Program-made: the position numbers and the translations under genes
The notes under the pieces: model-generated
Told to the model about the DNA's origin: nothing
Database searches by the model: none
Seen by the model: the letters and a program-made list of their open reading frames with translations, nothing else
Assembly (NCBI GenBank): GCA_900321905.1
Contig: ONXZ01000088.1
Coordinates: forward strand, 1-6,226
Length of the DNA: 6,226 nt
Direction of reading: 5' to 3'
DNA from: an uncultured Eubacteriales bacterium
GTDB lineage: Bacteria > Bacillota > Clostridia > Oscillospirales > Acutalibacteraceae
Part shown: positions 1-5,900 of the stretch, piece after piece
Layout: each line of letters opens with the position of its first letter
How positions within the stretch are numbered: position 1 is the first letter of the stretch

Positions 1-842
1 ACACCGCAAGCGCGTTTGCACGCCGCGGATTTTACGAGATGTTTGCTGTGTGTGTAATCAACGTGCTGATAGTGTCAGCCGTGCGACTGTTCACAAAACG
101 CGAGGGCGGCAGGGGAGTTATCAAGGCGCTGTCGTGCTTTATATCTCTGTTTTCCGTGCTGCTTATTGTGATTGCCATGCAAAAAATGCGCCTTAATATC
201 AGCATTTACGGTCTGTCGGTCAACCGTGTGCTTGTCTGCACGCTGATGGTGATGATTCTCGTTATGATTGCGTTTTTCATCGTGCATATCTTTGCGCCGA
301 AAATCAGTTACTTCCAGCCGATAATCCTTATTTGCTCCGCGCTCTTTATTGCTCTGACCTTTGCAAATATCGACGCGCGCTGCGCCGAGTATAACATCAG
401 GGCGTACAACGAGGGCAGGATTGAAATGCTTGACACCTCGGCAATTCGCAAGTCGTCTGATTCGGCAATACCGTATCTTGTTGAAATTGCAAAAGGAGAC
501 GACAAAGTGCTGTCAAACAATGCAAAAAATCAGATTGTAATGTATGTGGAAAACAACGACGACCTGAAGTTTAAAAACGGCAAAATCAAGGTTGATAAAA
601 GCAGCCGCGACCCGCGTTCTTACAATATGGCTCGCGTTAACGCTTACAGCGCCGTTAAAGATTACTACGACTCGCTGTCTGAAAAAGACAAAGAGCCTAT
701 GGAAAAACTCGATTATCTTTACACTAACGGCTACTATAACGAGGAGGAAAACCGGTTTGAATCTTATGAAAACGACGGTTACACTCTTCTTCACAAATAC
801 AATCCGAAAACCGGTCTTTACGATATAACCGAAAAAGAATAA
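1..842 (+). CDS. DUF4173-type membrane protein, C-terminal part (5' partial)
   Basis: The reading frame is open from base 3 and ends at TAA 840-842, so the gene enters from outside the window. The ATG at 39 is internal: it has no ribosome binding site, and the codons before it read TASAFARRGFYE, which resembles the 'ARRGF(F/Y)E' segment I associate with the DUF4153/DUF4173 membrane family. About 279 residues are visible. Counted from the ATG at 39, hydrophobic stretches at roughly 2-16, 26-50, 62-86 and 91-110 suggest four membrane segments. They are followed by a charged, soluble tail of about 155 residues that begins 'NIDARCAEYNIRAYNEGRIE' and has a 'DSAIPYLVEIA' segment, an arrangement typical of this family. 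Function is unknown; a cell-envelope role is only a guess. The gene is separated from the iol operon by a terminator and a new promoter. Family call moderately confident; partial CDS call confident. Confidence 0.8.
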   Translation, partial: TASAFARRGFYEMFAVCVINVLIVSAVRLFTKREGGRGVIKALSCFISLFSVLLIVIAMQKMRLNISIYGLSVNRVLVCTLMVMILVMIAFFIVHIFAPKISYFQPIILICSALFIALTFANIDARCAEYNIRAYNEGRIEMLDTSAIRKSSDSAIPYLVEIAKGDDKVLSNNAKNQIVMYVENNDDLKFKNGKIKVDKSSRDPRSYNMARVNAYSAVKDYYDSLSEKDKEPMEKLDYLYTNGYYNEEENRFESYENDGYTLLHKYNPKTGLYDITEKE

Positions 843-855
843 TAACGGCAAATTA

Positions 856-930
856 ACAGTCCCTGCCGTGCGGCTATTCACGGGCATGCGCCACCGCACG
901 GCAAGTATGGGACTGTAATTTTCTTTTTAT
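856..930 (+). terminator. Bulged long-stem terminator after the DUF4173-type gene
   Basis: ACAGTCCC (856-863) pairs with GGGACTGT (909-916), and TGCCGTGCGG (864-873) pairs with CCGCACGGCA (894-903). This gives an 18-bp perfect stem with a single 5-nt bulge (904-908) and a 20-nt loop (874-893). A T-rich run (919-930) follows immediately. It starts 13 nt after the stop codon, as expected for intrinsic termination. The bulge and large loop are unusual, so part of it may serve another RNA role. Confidence 0.7.
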
Positions 931-966
931 TATATGAAATTGTAATGAAATTGTTATTTTATAATA

Positions 967-995
967 TTGAAATATACTTGCCGCTGTGTTACAAT
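967..995 (+). promoter_or_regulatory. Sigma-A promoter of the iolGDE operon
   Basis: TTGAAA (967-972) and TACAAT (990-995) are separated by exactly 17 bp. A TG one base upstream of the -10 hexamer (987-988) makes it an extended -10. Transcription would start near 1002, giving a leader of about 35 nt before iolG. The surrounding DNA is strongly AT-rich. It lies between a terminator and the first iol gene, which fits an operon promoter. Confidence 0.75.
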
Positions 996-1005
996 AAATT
1001 GAATA

Positions 1006-1018
1006 TGTGCTCGGCACA
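1006..1018. promoter_or_regulatory. Possible operator: perfect 5-3-5 palindrome at the iolG transcription start
   Basis: TGTGC (1006-1010) and GCACA (1014-1018) are perfect inverted arms around TCG. The site begins a few bases after the predicted transcription start, where a bound repressor would block initiation or clearance. It is only loosely similar to a catabolite-repression (cre) site, and I do not recognise a known IolR site. It could be chance or a small 5' mRNA hairpin. Confidence 0.3.
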
Positions 1019-1036
1019 AAAATTGAGAGGTGTACT

Positions 1037-2050
1037 ATGAAAAAATTAAAGGTTGGTATCATCGGCGCAGGCAGAATCGGTCAGGTTCACGCAAAGTCAA
1101 TTACATATCATATCCCGCAGGCAGAGATTGTTGCCATTTCGGATATCTATGTTGACGGCGCAAAAAAAGTTGCAGAAGAACTCGGTATTCCTAACTACTA
1201 TCAGGACTATCACGAAATTCTTGACAATCCTGAAATTGAAGCTGTGCTTATTTGTTCATCAACAGATACGCACGCAGATATCGCTTGCGAGGCTGCACAG
1301 GCAGGCAAGCACATTTTCTGCGAAAAGCCCGTTGACCTTACAGTTGCAAAGATTAAAAAAGTTATTGACGAAGTTAACAAGGCAGGCGTTAAACTGCAGA
1401 TTGGTTTTAACAGGCGTTACGACCATAACTTTGCTCATATTAAAGAACTTGCAAACGACGGCAAACTCGGCGATTTGCAGATAATCAAAATCACATCGCG
1501 CGACCCTGAGCCTCCGGCACCTGAATATGTTGCGGTATCAGGCGGTATCTTCCTTGATATGACTGTTCATGATTTTGATATGGCTCGCTTTATCGGCGGT
1601 GAGGTTGACGAGGTTTACGCTAACGCTACCGTTATGGTTGACCCTGCAATCGGCGAAGCAGGCGATGTTGACACAGCGCTCGTTGCACTCAAGTTCAAGA
1701 GCGGCGCAATCGGCGTTATCGACAACTGCCGCAAGGCTTGCTACGGCTACGATCAGCGCCTTGAAGTGTTTGGCTCAGGCGGTCAGGCTTCTGCCGCAAA
1801 CGACACACCAACCAATGTTTCATATATTAATGAAAACGGCAACACAACCGATAAACCGCTCTATTTCTTCCTTGAGAGATATATGCAGTCTTTCACAGAC
1901 GAGATGACAGAATTTATCGACGCTGTTGTTAACGACAAAGCAACACAGACTACTGTAAACGACGGTCTTGAAGCGCTCCGCCTCGGACTTGCTGCAAAGA
2001 AGTCGGTTGCAGAACACAGACCGGTTAAACTTGATGAAATAGAAATGTAA
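1037..2050 (+). CDS. iolG: Inositol 2-dehydrogenase
   Basis: A Gfo/Idh/MocA-family NAD-dependent oxidoreductase, probably cytosolic, that oxidises myo-inositol to 2-keto-myo-inositol (scyllo-inosose), the first catabolic step. The 337-residue length fits the family (about 340). The Rossmann motif G10-A-G12-R-I-G15 lies at the N terminus. The family 'EKP' motif is E96-K97-P98, with K97 matching the catalytic lysine of Bacillus subtilis IolG. D174 and H178 in 'FLDMTVHDFDMARF' match its Asp/His pair, and 'GFNRRYD' (123-129) is also typical. The start is ATG 1037, preceded by GAGAGGTG at 1025-1032; an in-frame GTG at 1007 lies too close to the transcription start and has no ribosome binding site. 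It is the first gene of the operon and its promoter is visible upstream. Related family members (scyllo-inositol or D-chiro-inositol dehydrogenases) remain possible, but the iolD and iolE neighbours favour IolG. Confidence 0.93.
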   Translation: MKKLKVGIIGAGRIGQVHAKSITYHIPQAEIVAISDIYVDGAKKVAEELGIPNYYQDYHEILDNPEIEAVLICSSTDTHADIACEAAQAGKHIFCEKPVDLTVAKIKKVIDEVNKAGVKLQIGFNRRYDHNFAHIKELANDGKLGDLQIIKITSRDPEPPAPEYVAVSGGIFLDMTVHDFDMARFIGGEVDEVYANATVMVDPAIGEAGDVDTALVALKFKSGAIGVIDNCRKACYGYDQRLEVFGSGGQASAANDTPTNVSYINENGNTTDKPLYFFLERYMQSFTDEMTEFIDAVVNDKATQTTVNDGLEALRLGLAAKKSVAEHRPVKLDEIEM

Positions 2051-2060
2051 TTCTATTTCA
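2035..2060 (+). other. Stem-loop spanning the iolG stop codon
   Basis: TGAAATAGAA (2035-2044) and TTCTATTTCA (2051-2060) are perfect 10-bp inverted arms around a 6-nt loop, ATGTAA, whose last three bases are the iolG stop codon. No T-run follows and the stem is AT-rich, so it is not a standard terminator. It might mark an mRNA 3' end or slow decay. The same arrangement occurs at the end of iolD (4066-4095). Confidence 0.6.
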
Positions 2061-2203
2061 GTTAGCCGTTAGCCGTATGCCGTTAGCAGACTGTAGGGGT
2101 CGACGACCTCGGCGACCCGCGGAGCGATGTGGGCATCGCTCCCTACAATGGGTACGGGCAGAGCCCGTCAAACAACTGCAAACTGCTAACCGCTAACTGC
2201 AAA
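2061..2203. repeat. Composite intergenic element A: inverted heptamer tracts around a hairpin core (iolG-iolD spacer)
   Basis: The left tract (2061-2088) has four 7-nt units: units 1 and 2 are GTTAGCC, unit 3 is GTATGCC, unit 4 is GTTAGCA. The right tract (2176-2203) also has four: the first and last are CTGCAAA, the middle two CTGCTAA and CCGCTAA. The right tract read in reverse complement gives units such as TTAGCGG and TTAGCAG, so it is an inverted, degenerate copy of the left. Between them lie the TGTAGGG/CCCTACA palindromic element (2092-2147) and a hairpin ACGGGC (2154-2159) with GCCCGT (2163-2168). There is no plausible gene. The spacing is unusual inside an operon; the element may be mobile-derived or may tune expression of iolD. 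Confidence 0.7.
2092..2147. repeat. GC-rich palindromic core with TGTAGGG/CCCTACA ends
   Basis: Terminal inverted repeats TGTAGGG (2092-2098) and CCCTACA (2141-2147) enclose two hairpins: GGGTCG (2097-2102) with CGACCC (2113-2118), and GGAGCGATG (2121-2129) with CATCGCTCC (2134-2142), the latter 9 bp perfect with a TGGG loop. It is GC-rich compared with the adjacent spacer. From memory, units starting TGTAGGGG and rich in GGCGA/TCGCC recur between genes in gut Clostridia genomes; this was not checked here. It could be a dispersed palindromic (REP- or MITE-like) repeat. Confidence 0.6.
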
Positions 2204-2206
2204 CTT

Positions 2207-2229
2207 TTTCGACTGATAAGGAGAAAATT
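2207..2229 (+). promoter_or_regulatory. iolD ribosome binding site and conserved leader block
   Basis: AAGGAG (2218-2223) sits 6 nt before the ATG at 2230. The block TTTCGAC (2207-2213) followed by AAGGAGAAA is also found immediately before iolE (4222-4242), with only small spacing changes. It begins right after the heptamer tract ends, so it may be the native leader that existed before the repeat element arrived, or a shared regulatory sequence. Confidence 0.6.
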
Positions 2230-4083
2230 ATGAAAAGACAAAGACTTACAATGTCACAGGCGCTTGTAAAATTCCTTGACAATCAGTATATCGAAGTTGA
2301 CGGCGTTGAAACAAAGTTCGTTTCGGGCATGTTCGGTATTTTCGGCCACGGCTGCGTTGTCGGCGTTGGTGAGGCGCTTGAACAGGGCGGACACAATCTT
2401 ACATTCTTCCAGGGCAAGAACGAGCAGAATATGGCGCTTGCCGCTGTTGCTTATGCAAAGCAGATGGACAGAAAAGCGATTATTCCGTGCGTTTCGTCAA
2501 TCGGCCCCGGCGCAACAAATATGGTAACTGCCTGCGGTTGTGCTACTGCAAACAGAATTCCGCTTCTCGTTCTGCCGGGCGATACTTTTGCTTGCCGTCA
2601 GCCTGACCCCGTGCTTCAGCAGGCAGAGTTTTTTGACAACTACGGCAGAACTGTTACTGACGCGTTCAAAGGCGTTTGCCACTATTTTGACAGAATTCTT
2701 CGCCCCGAGCAGTTGATGACCGCTTGCATTAACGCAATGCGTGTGCTGACTGACCCTGCGGACACAGGCGCGGTTTGCCTTGCAATGCCGCAGGACGTTG
2801 AGGGCGAAGCGTATGATTACCCTGAACACTTCCTTCAAAAGCGTGTTTGGCATATCGACCGCAGACCTATCAGCGCGTCACAACTCGACAGAGCGGCTGA
2901 GATGATTAAGGCGGCTAAAAAGCCTATTATTGTATGCGGCGGCGGTGTGCGTTACAGCGGCGCGGAGAAGGAACTGCTTGCACTTGCTGAAAAGTGCAAT
3001 ATCCCGATTTCCGAAACACAGGCGGGCAAAGGTCTTATCGACTGGAAGCACCCGCTCAACCTCGGCGGTATCGGCGTAACAGGCGGCAAGGCTGCCAACG
3101 TTATCGGCAGGGACGCTGACCTTGTTATCGGCGTAGGTACAAGATTTACCGACTTCACCACATCGTCAAAGTGGCTGTTTAATGAAAACAGAAAAGTTCT
3201 CGGTATCAACATCTGCCCGTTTGACGCTTACAAAATGGACGCAGAGGCTATTGTTGCTGACGCACGCGAGGCTATTACCGCGCTTGACGGTGCGCTTGAC
3301 GGCTACAAAACTGCGTATACTACAGAGATTGAAGCCGCTAAAACAGAGTGGGATTCAATCGTTGACGACTACTACACAAAGGAACTTCCGGGCGGTCTTA
3401 ACCAAACTCTTGCGCTCGGTATCATCAACGAGTTTATGGACGATGACGACATCGCTCTCGGCTCGGCAGGCTCGCTTCCGGGCGATATGCAGCGTCTGTT
3501 CAGACCTAAAGCACGCGGTACATATCATATGGAATACGGTTATTCAAATATGGGCTACGAGGTTAACGGCGCGCTCGGCGCAAAACTTGCAAAGCCTGAA
3601 TCAGAGGTTTACACCTTCTGCGGCGACGGTTCATTCCTTATGGGTCACAGCGAACTTTATACCGCCCTTCAGGAAGGTTTAAAGATTAACGTTTGCCTGT
3701 TTGATAACCTCGGCTGGGGTTGTATTGAAAACCTGCAGAACAATCAGGGTACTGACACCTTCGGCACTGTTTTCCGCGCAAGAAATCCGAAAACCGGTAT
3801 GCTTGACGGCGCAGATATGACCGTTGACTTTGCAAAAATTGCAGAGGGTTACGGCGCAAAGGGCTACTCAATCCACACTTCTGACGAACTCCGCGCAGCG
3901 CTTGAGGACGCTAAAAAGCAGACAAAGGCTTGCGTATTTGATATCAAAGTTCTGCCAAAGACAATGACTCCCGGCTTTGAGAGTTGGTGGCGTGTAGGCG
4001 TTGCAGAAGTTTCAAAGAGCGAAACAGTAGCCGCTGCGTATAAGGATATGCAGGAAAATATTGCAAAAACATTTGATTATTAA
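2230..4083 (+). CDS. iolD: 3D-(3,5/4)-trihydroxycyclohexane-1,2-dione hydrolase (TPP-dependent)
   Basis: A thiamine-diphosphate enzyme of the acetolactate synthase/pyruvate oxidase fold that opens the ring of the dione made by IolE, giving 5-deoxy-glucuronate. The 617 residues fit IolD (about 580-640). The N-terminal TPP domain carries the catalytic glutamate E65 in 'QGKNEQNMA' and 'SSIGPGATNMVTA' (89-101). The central domain (about 215-350) has 'PIIVCGGGVRYSG' and 'DLVIGVGTRFTDF'. The C-terminal domain has 'GSAGSLPGD' (411-419), 'YGYSNMGYEVNGALG' and the TPP/Mg motif G465-D466-G467 ending at N493. 'FDNLGWGCIENLQ' and 'TFGTVFR' are, in my recollection, characteristic of IolD rather than acetolactate synthase. 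Start ATG 2230 has AAGGAG 6 nt upstream. It lies 179 bp after iolG, an unusually long gap filled by a repeat element. Confident. Confidence 0.95.
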   Translation: MKRQRLTMSQALVKFLDNQYIEVDGVETKFVSGMFGIFGHGCVVGVGEALEQGGHNLTFFQGKNEQNMALAAVAYAKQMDRKAIIPCVSSIGPGATNMVTACGCATANRIPLLVLPGDTFACRQPDPVLQQAEFFDNYGRTVTDAFKGVCHYFDRILRPEQLMTACINAMRVLTDPADTGAVCLAMPQDVEGEAYDYPEHFLQKRVWHIDRRPISASQLDRAAEMIKAAKKPIIVCGGGVRYSGAEKELLALAEKCNIPISETQAGKGLIDWKHPLNLGGIGVTGGKAANVIGRDADLVIGVGTRFTDFTTSSKWLFNENRKVLGINICPFDAYKMDAEAIVADAREAITALDGALDGYKTAYTTEIEAAKTEWDSIVDDYYTKELPGGLNQTLALGIINEFMDDDDIALGSAGSLPGDMQRLFRPKARGTYHMEYGYSNMGYEVNGALGAKLAKPESEVYTFCGDGSFLMGHSELYTALQEGLKINVCLFDNLGWGCIENLQNNQGTDTFGTVFRARNPKTGMLDGADMTVDFAKIAEGYGAKGYSIHTSDELRAALEDAKKQTKACVFDIKVLPKTMTPGFESWWRVGVAEVSKSETVAAAYKDMQENIAKTFDY

Positions 4084-4095
4084 ATCAAATGTTTT
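4066..4095 (+). other. Stem-loop spanning the iolD stop codon
   Basis: AAAACATTTGAT (4066-4077) and ATCAAATGTTTT (4084-4095) are perfect 12-bp inverted arms around the 6-nt loop TATTAA, whose last three bases are the iolD stop codon. The 3' arm ends in four Ts, so it might terminate some transcripts, but the stem is very AT-rich and the T-run is part of the stem. It has the same design as the structure at the end of iolG. Confidence 0.6.
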
Positions 4096-4221
4096 CGGCT
4101 TATAGCCTCAAGCAACAGGCTTCAGGCTTTAGGGAGGGCTTTGCCCTCACCCAATTATAATTGTTTGAGCGCAGCGAGTAACTGCAAGCTTGTAGCTTGT
4201 AGCCTGCAGCTCATAGCCTAA
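4094..4221. repeat. Composite intergenic element B: inverted heptamer tracts around hairpins (iolD-iolE spacer)
   Basis: The left tract (4094-4135) has six degenerate 7-nt units; the clearest are ACAGGCT (4115-4121) and TCAGGCT (4122-4128). The right tract (4180-4221) has six units, including two AGCTTGT (4187-4200), AGCCTGC, AGCTCAT and AGCCTAA. Its reverse complement gives ACAAGCT and GCAGGCT, matching the left tract. The core holds hairpin GAGGGC (4134-4139) with GCCCTC (4143-4148), loop TTT, and the perfect palindrome CAATTATAATTG (4152-4163). The layout matches element A although the unit sequence differs. No gene fits here. Confidence 0.65.
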
Positions 4222-4242
4222 TTTCGACGAAGGAGAAATTAT
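4222..4242 (+). promoter_or_regulatory. iolE ribosome binding site and conserved leader block
   Basis: AAGGAG (4230-4235) lies 7 nt before the ATG at 4243. TTTCGAC (4222-4228) plus AAGGAGAAA repeats the block seen before iolD (2207-2229), directly after the end of the heptamer tract. Confidence 0.6.
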
Positions 4243-5142
4243 ATGCTTAATCCCGAAAAAGTTAAACTTGCTATCGCACCAATCGGCTGGACAAACGACG
4301 ATATGCCTGACCTCGGTGCGGAAAATACATTTGAGCAGTGCATCAGCGAGATGGCGCTCGCAGGCTTTAAGGGCTCTGAAATCGGCAACAAATACCCGTC
4401 AGACCCTGACGTTTTAAAGCCTTATCTTGATATCAGGGGACTGCAGATTTGTAACGCGTGGTTCTCGTCATACCTCACCTCAAAACCTTATGAGGAAACT
4501 ATAGAAGCGTTCAAGGCTCACGCTGACAAACTCTACAAACTCGGCGCACGCGTTATCGGCGCGTCAGAGCAGGGCAACTCAATTCAGGGCGACCTTACAA
4601 AGTCAATCCTTGATGAAAAGCCTTACTACACCGATGAGGAGTGGGCAGTTGTTGCCAAAGGTTTTAACGAGATGGGCGCTTATGCAAAGAGCAAGGGTAT
4701 GTACTTCACAGTTCACCACCATATGGGTACAGGCGTGCAGACGGTTGAGGAAATTGACAAACTTATGGAGATTACCGACCCTGACCTTGTTTACCTTCTC
4801 TTTGACTCAGGTCATCTCACATTTGCAGGTATTGACCCTGTGCCGGTGCTTAAAAAGTACGTTAACCGTATTAAGCACGTTCACCTCAAGGATGTTCGTC
4901 TTGATGTTTACAACAATCAGGTTGTGCCGCAGCATATGAGTTTCCTCGACGCTGTTCGCGCAGGTGTGTTTACCGTGCCGGGCGACGGCGATGTTGACTT
5001 CAAGCCGATTTTCGACATCCTTGCCGAAAACGACTACGAAGGCTGGGTTGTTGTTGAAGCAGAGCAGGACCCTGCAAAGGCAAACCCGTTTGAGTACGCA
5101 GTCAAAGCACGCAAATATATTAAAGAAAAAGCAGGATTATAA
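4243..5142 (+). CDS. iolE: myo-Inosose-2 dehydratase
   Basis: A sugar phosphate isomerase/AP endonuclease-type TIM-barrel enzyme that dehydrates scyllo-inosose to 3D-(3,5/4)-trihydroxycyclohexane-1,2-dione, the step between IolG and IolD. The 299 residues match the family (about 300). Family-like segments in order: '[15 protein letters not shown]' (11-25), '[12 protein letters not shown]' (41-52), '[14 protein letters not shown]' (154-167), '[11 protein letters not shown]' (186-196), '[10 protein letters not shown]' (210-219), 'VPGDGDVDF' (245-253) and 'VVVEAEQDP' (269-277). His, Asp and Glu residues in these blocks are the expected divalent-metal and substrate ligands. Start ATG 4243 has AAGGAG 7 nt upstream. 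It is the last gene of the operon: its stop codon is followed directly by an intrinsic terminator. The 159-bp gap from iolD holds a repeat element. Confident. Confidence 0.95.
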   Translation: MLNPEKVKLAIAPIGWTNDDMPDLGAENTFEQCISEMALAGFKGSEIGNKYPSDPDVLKPYLDIRGLQICNAWFSSYLTSKPYEETIEAFKAHADKLYKLGARVIGASEQGNSIQGDLTKSILDEKPYYTDEEWAVVAKGFNEMGAYAKSKGMYFTVHHHMGTGVQTVEEIDKLMEITDPDLVYLLFDSGHLTFAGIDPVPVLKKYVNRIKHVHLKDVRLDVYNNQVVPQHMSFLDAVRAGVFTVPGDGDVDFKPIFDILAENDYEGWVVVEAEQDPAKANPFEYAVKARKYIKEKAGL

Positions 5143-5167
5143 AAAAGCGCCGCACGGCGCTTTTTTT
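5141..5167 (+). terminator. Intrinsic terminator of the iolGDE operon
   Basis: GCGCCG (5147-5152) and CGGCGC (5155-5160) form a compact GC-rich hairpin (effectively a GCAC tetraloop), flanked by an A-run (5141-5146) that overlaps the iolE stop codon and by seven Ts (5161-5167). This is a textbook rho-independent terminator. Confidence 0.93.
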
Positions 5168-5202
5168 CTGGAATCTGGAAACTGGAAACTGGAAACTAAA
5201 AA
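5168..5202. repeat. Heptamer tract C between convergent terminators
   Basis: Four 7-nt units run from 5168 to 5195: the first is CTGGAAT and the next three are CTGGAAA, followed by the degenerate CTAAAAA that runs into the next terminator. In reverse complement the unit is TTTCCAG, related to the TCCAGAN units of tract D at 6171-6226, which run in the opposite orientation. Confidence 0.75.
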
Positions 5203-5231
5203 AGGTTAACCCACTGGGTTAACCTTTTTTT
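5198..5231 (-). terminator. Terminator of the ireB operon (bidirectional)
   Basis: GGTTAACCC (5204-5212) and GGGTTAACC (5216-5224) form a perfect 9-bp stem with a 3-nt loop. It is flanked by six As (5198-5203) and seven Ts (5225-5231), so it can stop transcription in both directions. The stop codon of the minus-strand gene (5219-5221) lies inside the stem. Confidence 0.88.
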
Positions 5232-5524
5232 AACTGTCTTTCAAGCCATGCGGCGCCGAGGTCGAGCGCGTTGAAAAGACCTTTCTTTTCGCTCTTTTTG
5301 ATAATCCTGTCTTTTGGCGGGATATCCTCGTCGGTGTACATAAGTTGTATTGTGACATCGCCTGCGAGTTTGATGTCCTTTAAATCCTCTGAATTTTTAA
5401 TTCCGAGGCAAATAACATACGGGTCGTTCATATCGCCGTAGTAAATAGTGTTTCCGCTTCTTACGAGCGGCTTGCCCTTGTATTCCAAAAACTTTTCAGT
5501 CTTAGCGTCTTTCTTCTCTGCCAA
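5219..5524 (-). CDS. Small conserved-looking protein of unknown function next to ireB
   Basis: A 101-residue soluble, charged protein with no signal peptide or membrane segment. I chose TTG at 5524-5522 as the start because GTGAGGTG (5538-5531) lies 6 nt upstream; an in-frame GTG at 5533 overlaps that site and would add three residues. The N terminus is lysine-rich. The middle, 'EYKGKPLVRSGNTIYYGDMN' followed by 'DPYVICLGIK', looks like a compact beta-rich domain. The end, 'KDRIIKKSEKKGLFNALDLG' followed by 'AAWLERQLKKG', looks helical. It starts 26 nt after the ireB stop and shares its terminator, so it is probably co-transcribed with ireB. I recall similar small proteins from related Clostridia but know no function or family name. 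A link to IreK/PrkC signalling is only inferred from context. Confidence 0.75.
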   Translation of the reverse strand: MAEKKDAKTEKFLEYKGKPLVRSGNTIYYGDMNDPYVICLGIKNSEDLKDIKLAGDVTIQLMYTDEDIPPKDRIIKKSEKKGLFNALDLGAAWLERQLKKG

Positions 5525-5550
5525 GGGTAACACCTCACTTTCGTATTATT

Positions 5551-5793
5551 TTAGCCGAGGTATGACTTAACCATTTCCGCAAGAAGTTCATCGCGGTCAA
5601 GGCGGCGGATAAGGCTCCTCGCGTTATTGTGCGTAGTAATGTAAGTAGGGTCCTCTGAAAGAATGTAGCCTACAATCTGATTGACAGGATTATATCCCTT
5701 TTCCTGCAAAGCGTCAAAAACCTTAGTCAGAGTTTCCTTCATAACATCTTCGTCATTGCCGCCGATTTTAAAGGTCATAGTCTTATCAGTCAT
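5551..5793 (-). CDS. ireB: IreB-family regulatory phosphoprotein (UPF0297/DUF965)
   Basis: An 80-residue cytosolic protein matching the IreB/YrzL family over its whole length, which is the usual size. The segments '[20 protein letters not shown]' and '[20 protein letters not shown]' followed by '[12 protein letters not shown]' are strongly diagnostic. In Enterococcus faecalis, IreB is phosphorylated on N-terminal threonines by the Ser/Thr kinase IreK and restrains cephalosporin resistance; here T2, T5 and T7 are candidate sites. Start ATG 5793 is preceded by the strong site GGAGGTGAC (5807-5799). In many Firmicutes this gene follows alaS and precedes ruvX; here it has its own promoter, is followed by an unknown small gene, and is divergent from a T-box leader. 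Confident in the family, less so in its physiological role in this organism. Confidence 0.93.
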   Translation of the reverse strand: MTDKTMTFKIGGNDEDVMKETLTKVFDALQEKGYNPVNQIVGYILSEDPTYITTHNNARSLIRRLDRDELLAEMVKSYLG

Positions 5794-5844
5794 TTAAAGT
5801 CACCTCCGTGTGAAAAAAGTATATAATAATACACTATGAAAACC

Positions 5845-5873
5845 ATTATATACAAAATTTTTTAAAATTACAA
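5845..5873 (-). promoter_or_regulatory. Sigma-A promoter of ireB
   Basis: On the minus strand, TTGTAA (5873-5868) and TATAAT (5850-5845) are 17 bp apart. Transcription would start near 5838, giving a leader of about 45 nt before the ireB start codon. The region is extremely AT-rich, so alternative -10 boxes (for example around 5821-5830) cannot be excluded. Confidence 0.6.
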
Positions 5874-5900
5874 TAGTTTTTATAATTTTTTGTGAAAAAC

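Noticed and set aside
513..899. Minus-strand open frame of 128 codons
   Set aside because: It is antisense to the soluble tail of the DUF4173-type protein, has low-complexity Val/Phe composition and no ribosome binding site; the plus-strand frame is the real gene.
1007..1036. Earlier GTG start for iolG
   Set aside because: It lies only a few bases after the predicted transcription start with no ribosome binding site, and the added residues do not resemble the family N terminus; ATG 1037 has GAGAGGTG upstream.
2061..2203. CRISPR array
   Set aside because: Units are only 7 nt and contiguous, with no spacers of 25-40 nt; this is a tandem heptamer repeat with hairpins.
2230..4083. Acetolactate synthase (ilvB) instead of iolD
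   Set aside because: The fold is shared, but the length of 617, the IolD-like C-terminal segments (FDNLGWGCIENLQ, TFGTVFR) and the iolG/iolE neighbours fit IolD.
4156..4161. Perfect TATAAT in the iolD-iolE spacer as a promoter for iolE
   Set aside because: The hexamer is part of a palindrome and no -35 box sits 16-18 bp upstream (the sequence there is GC-rich hairpin), so a promoter cannot be supported.
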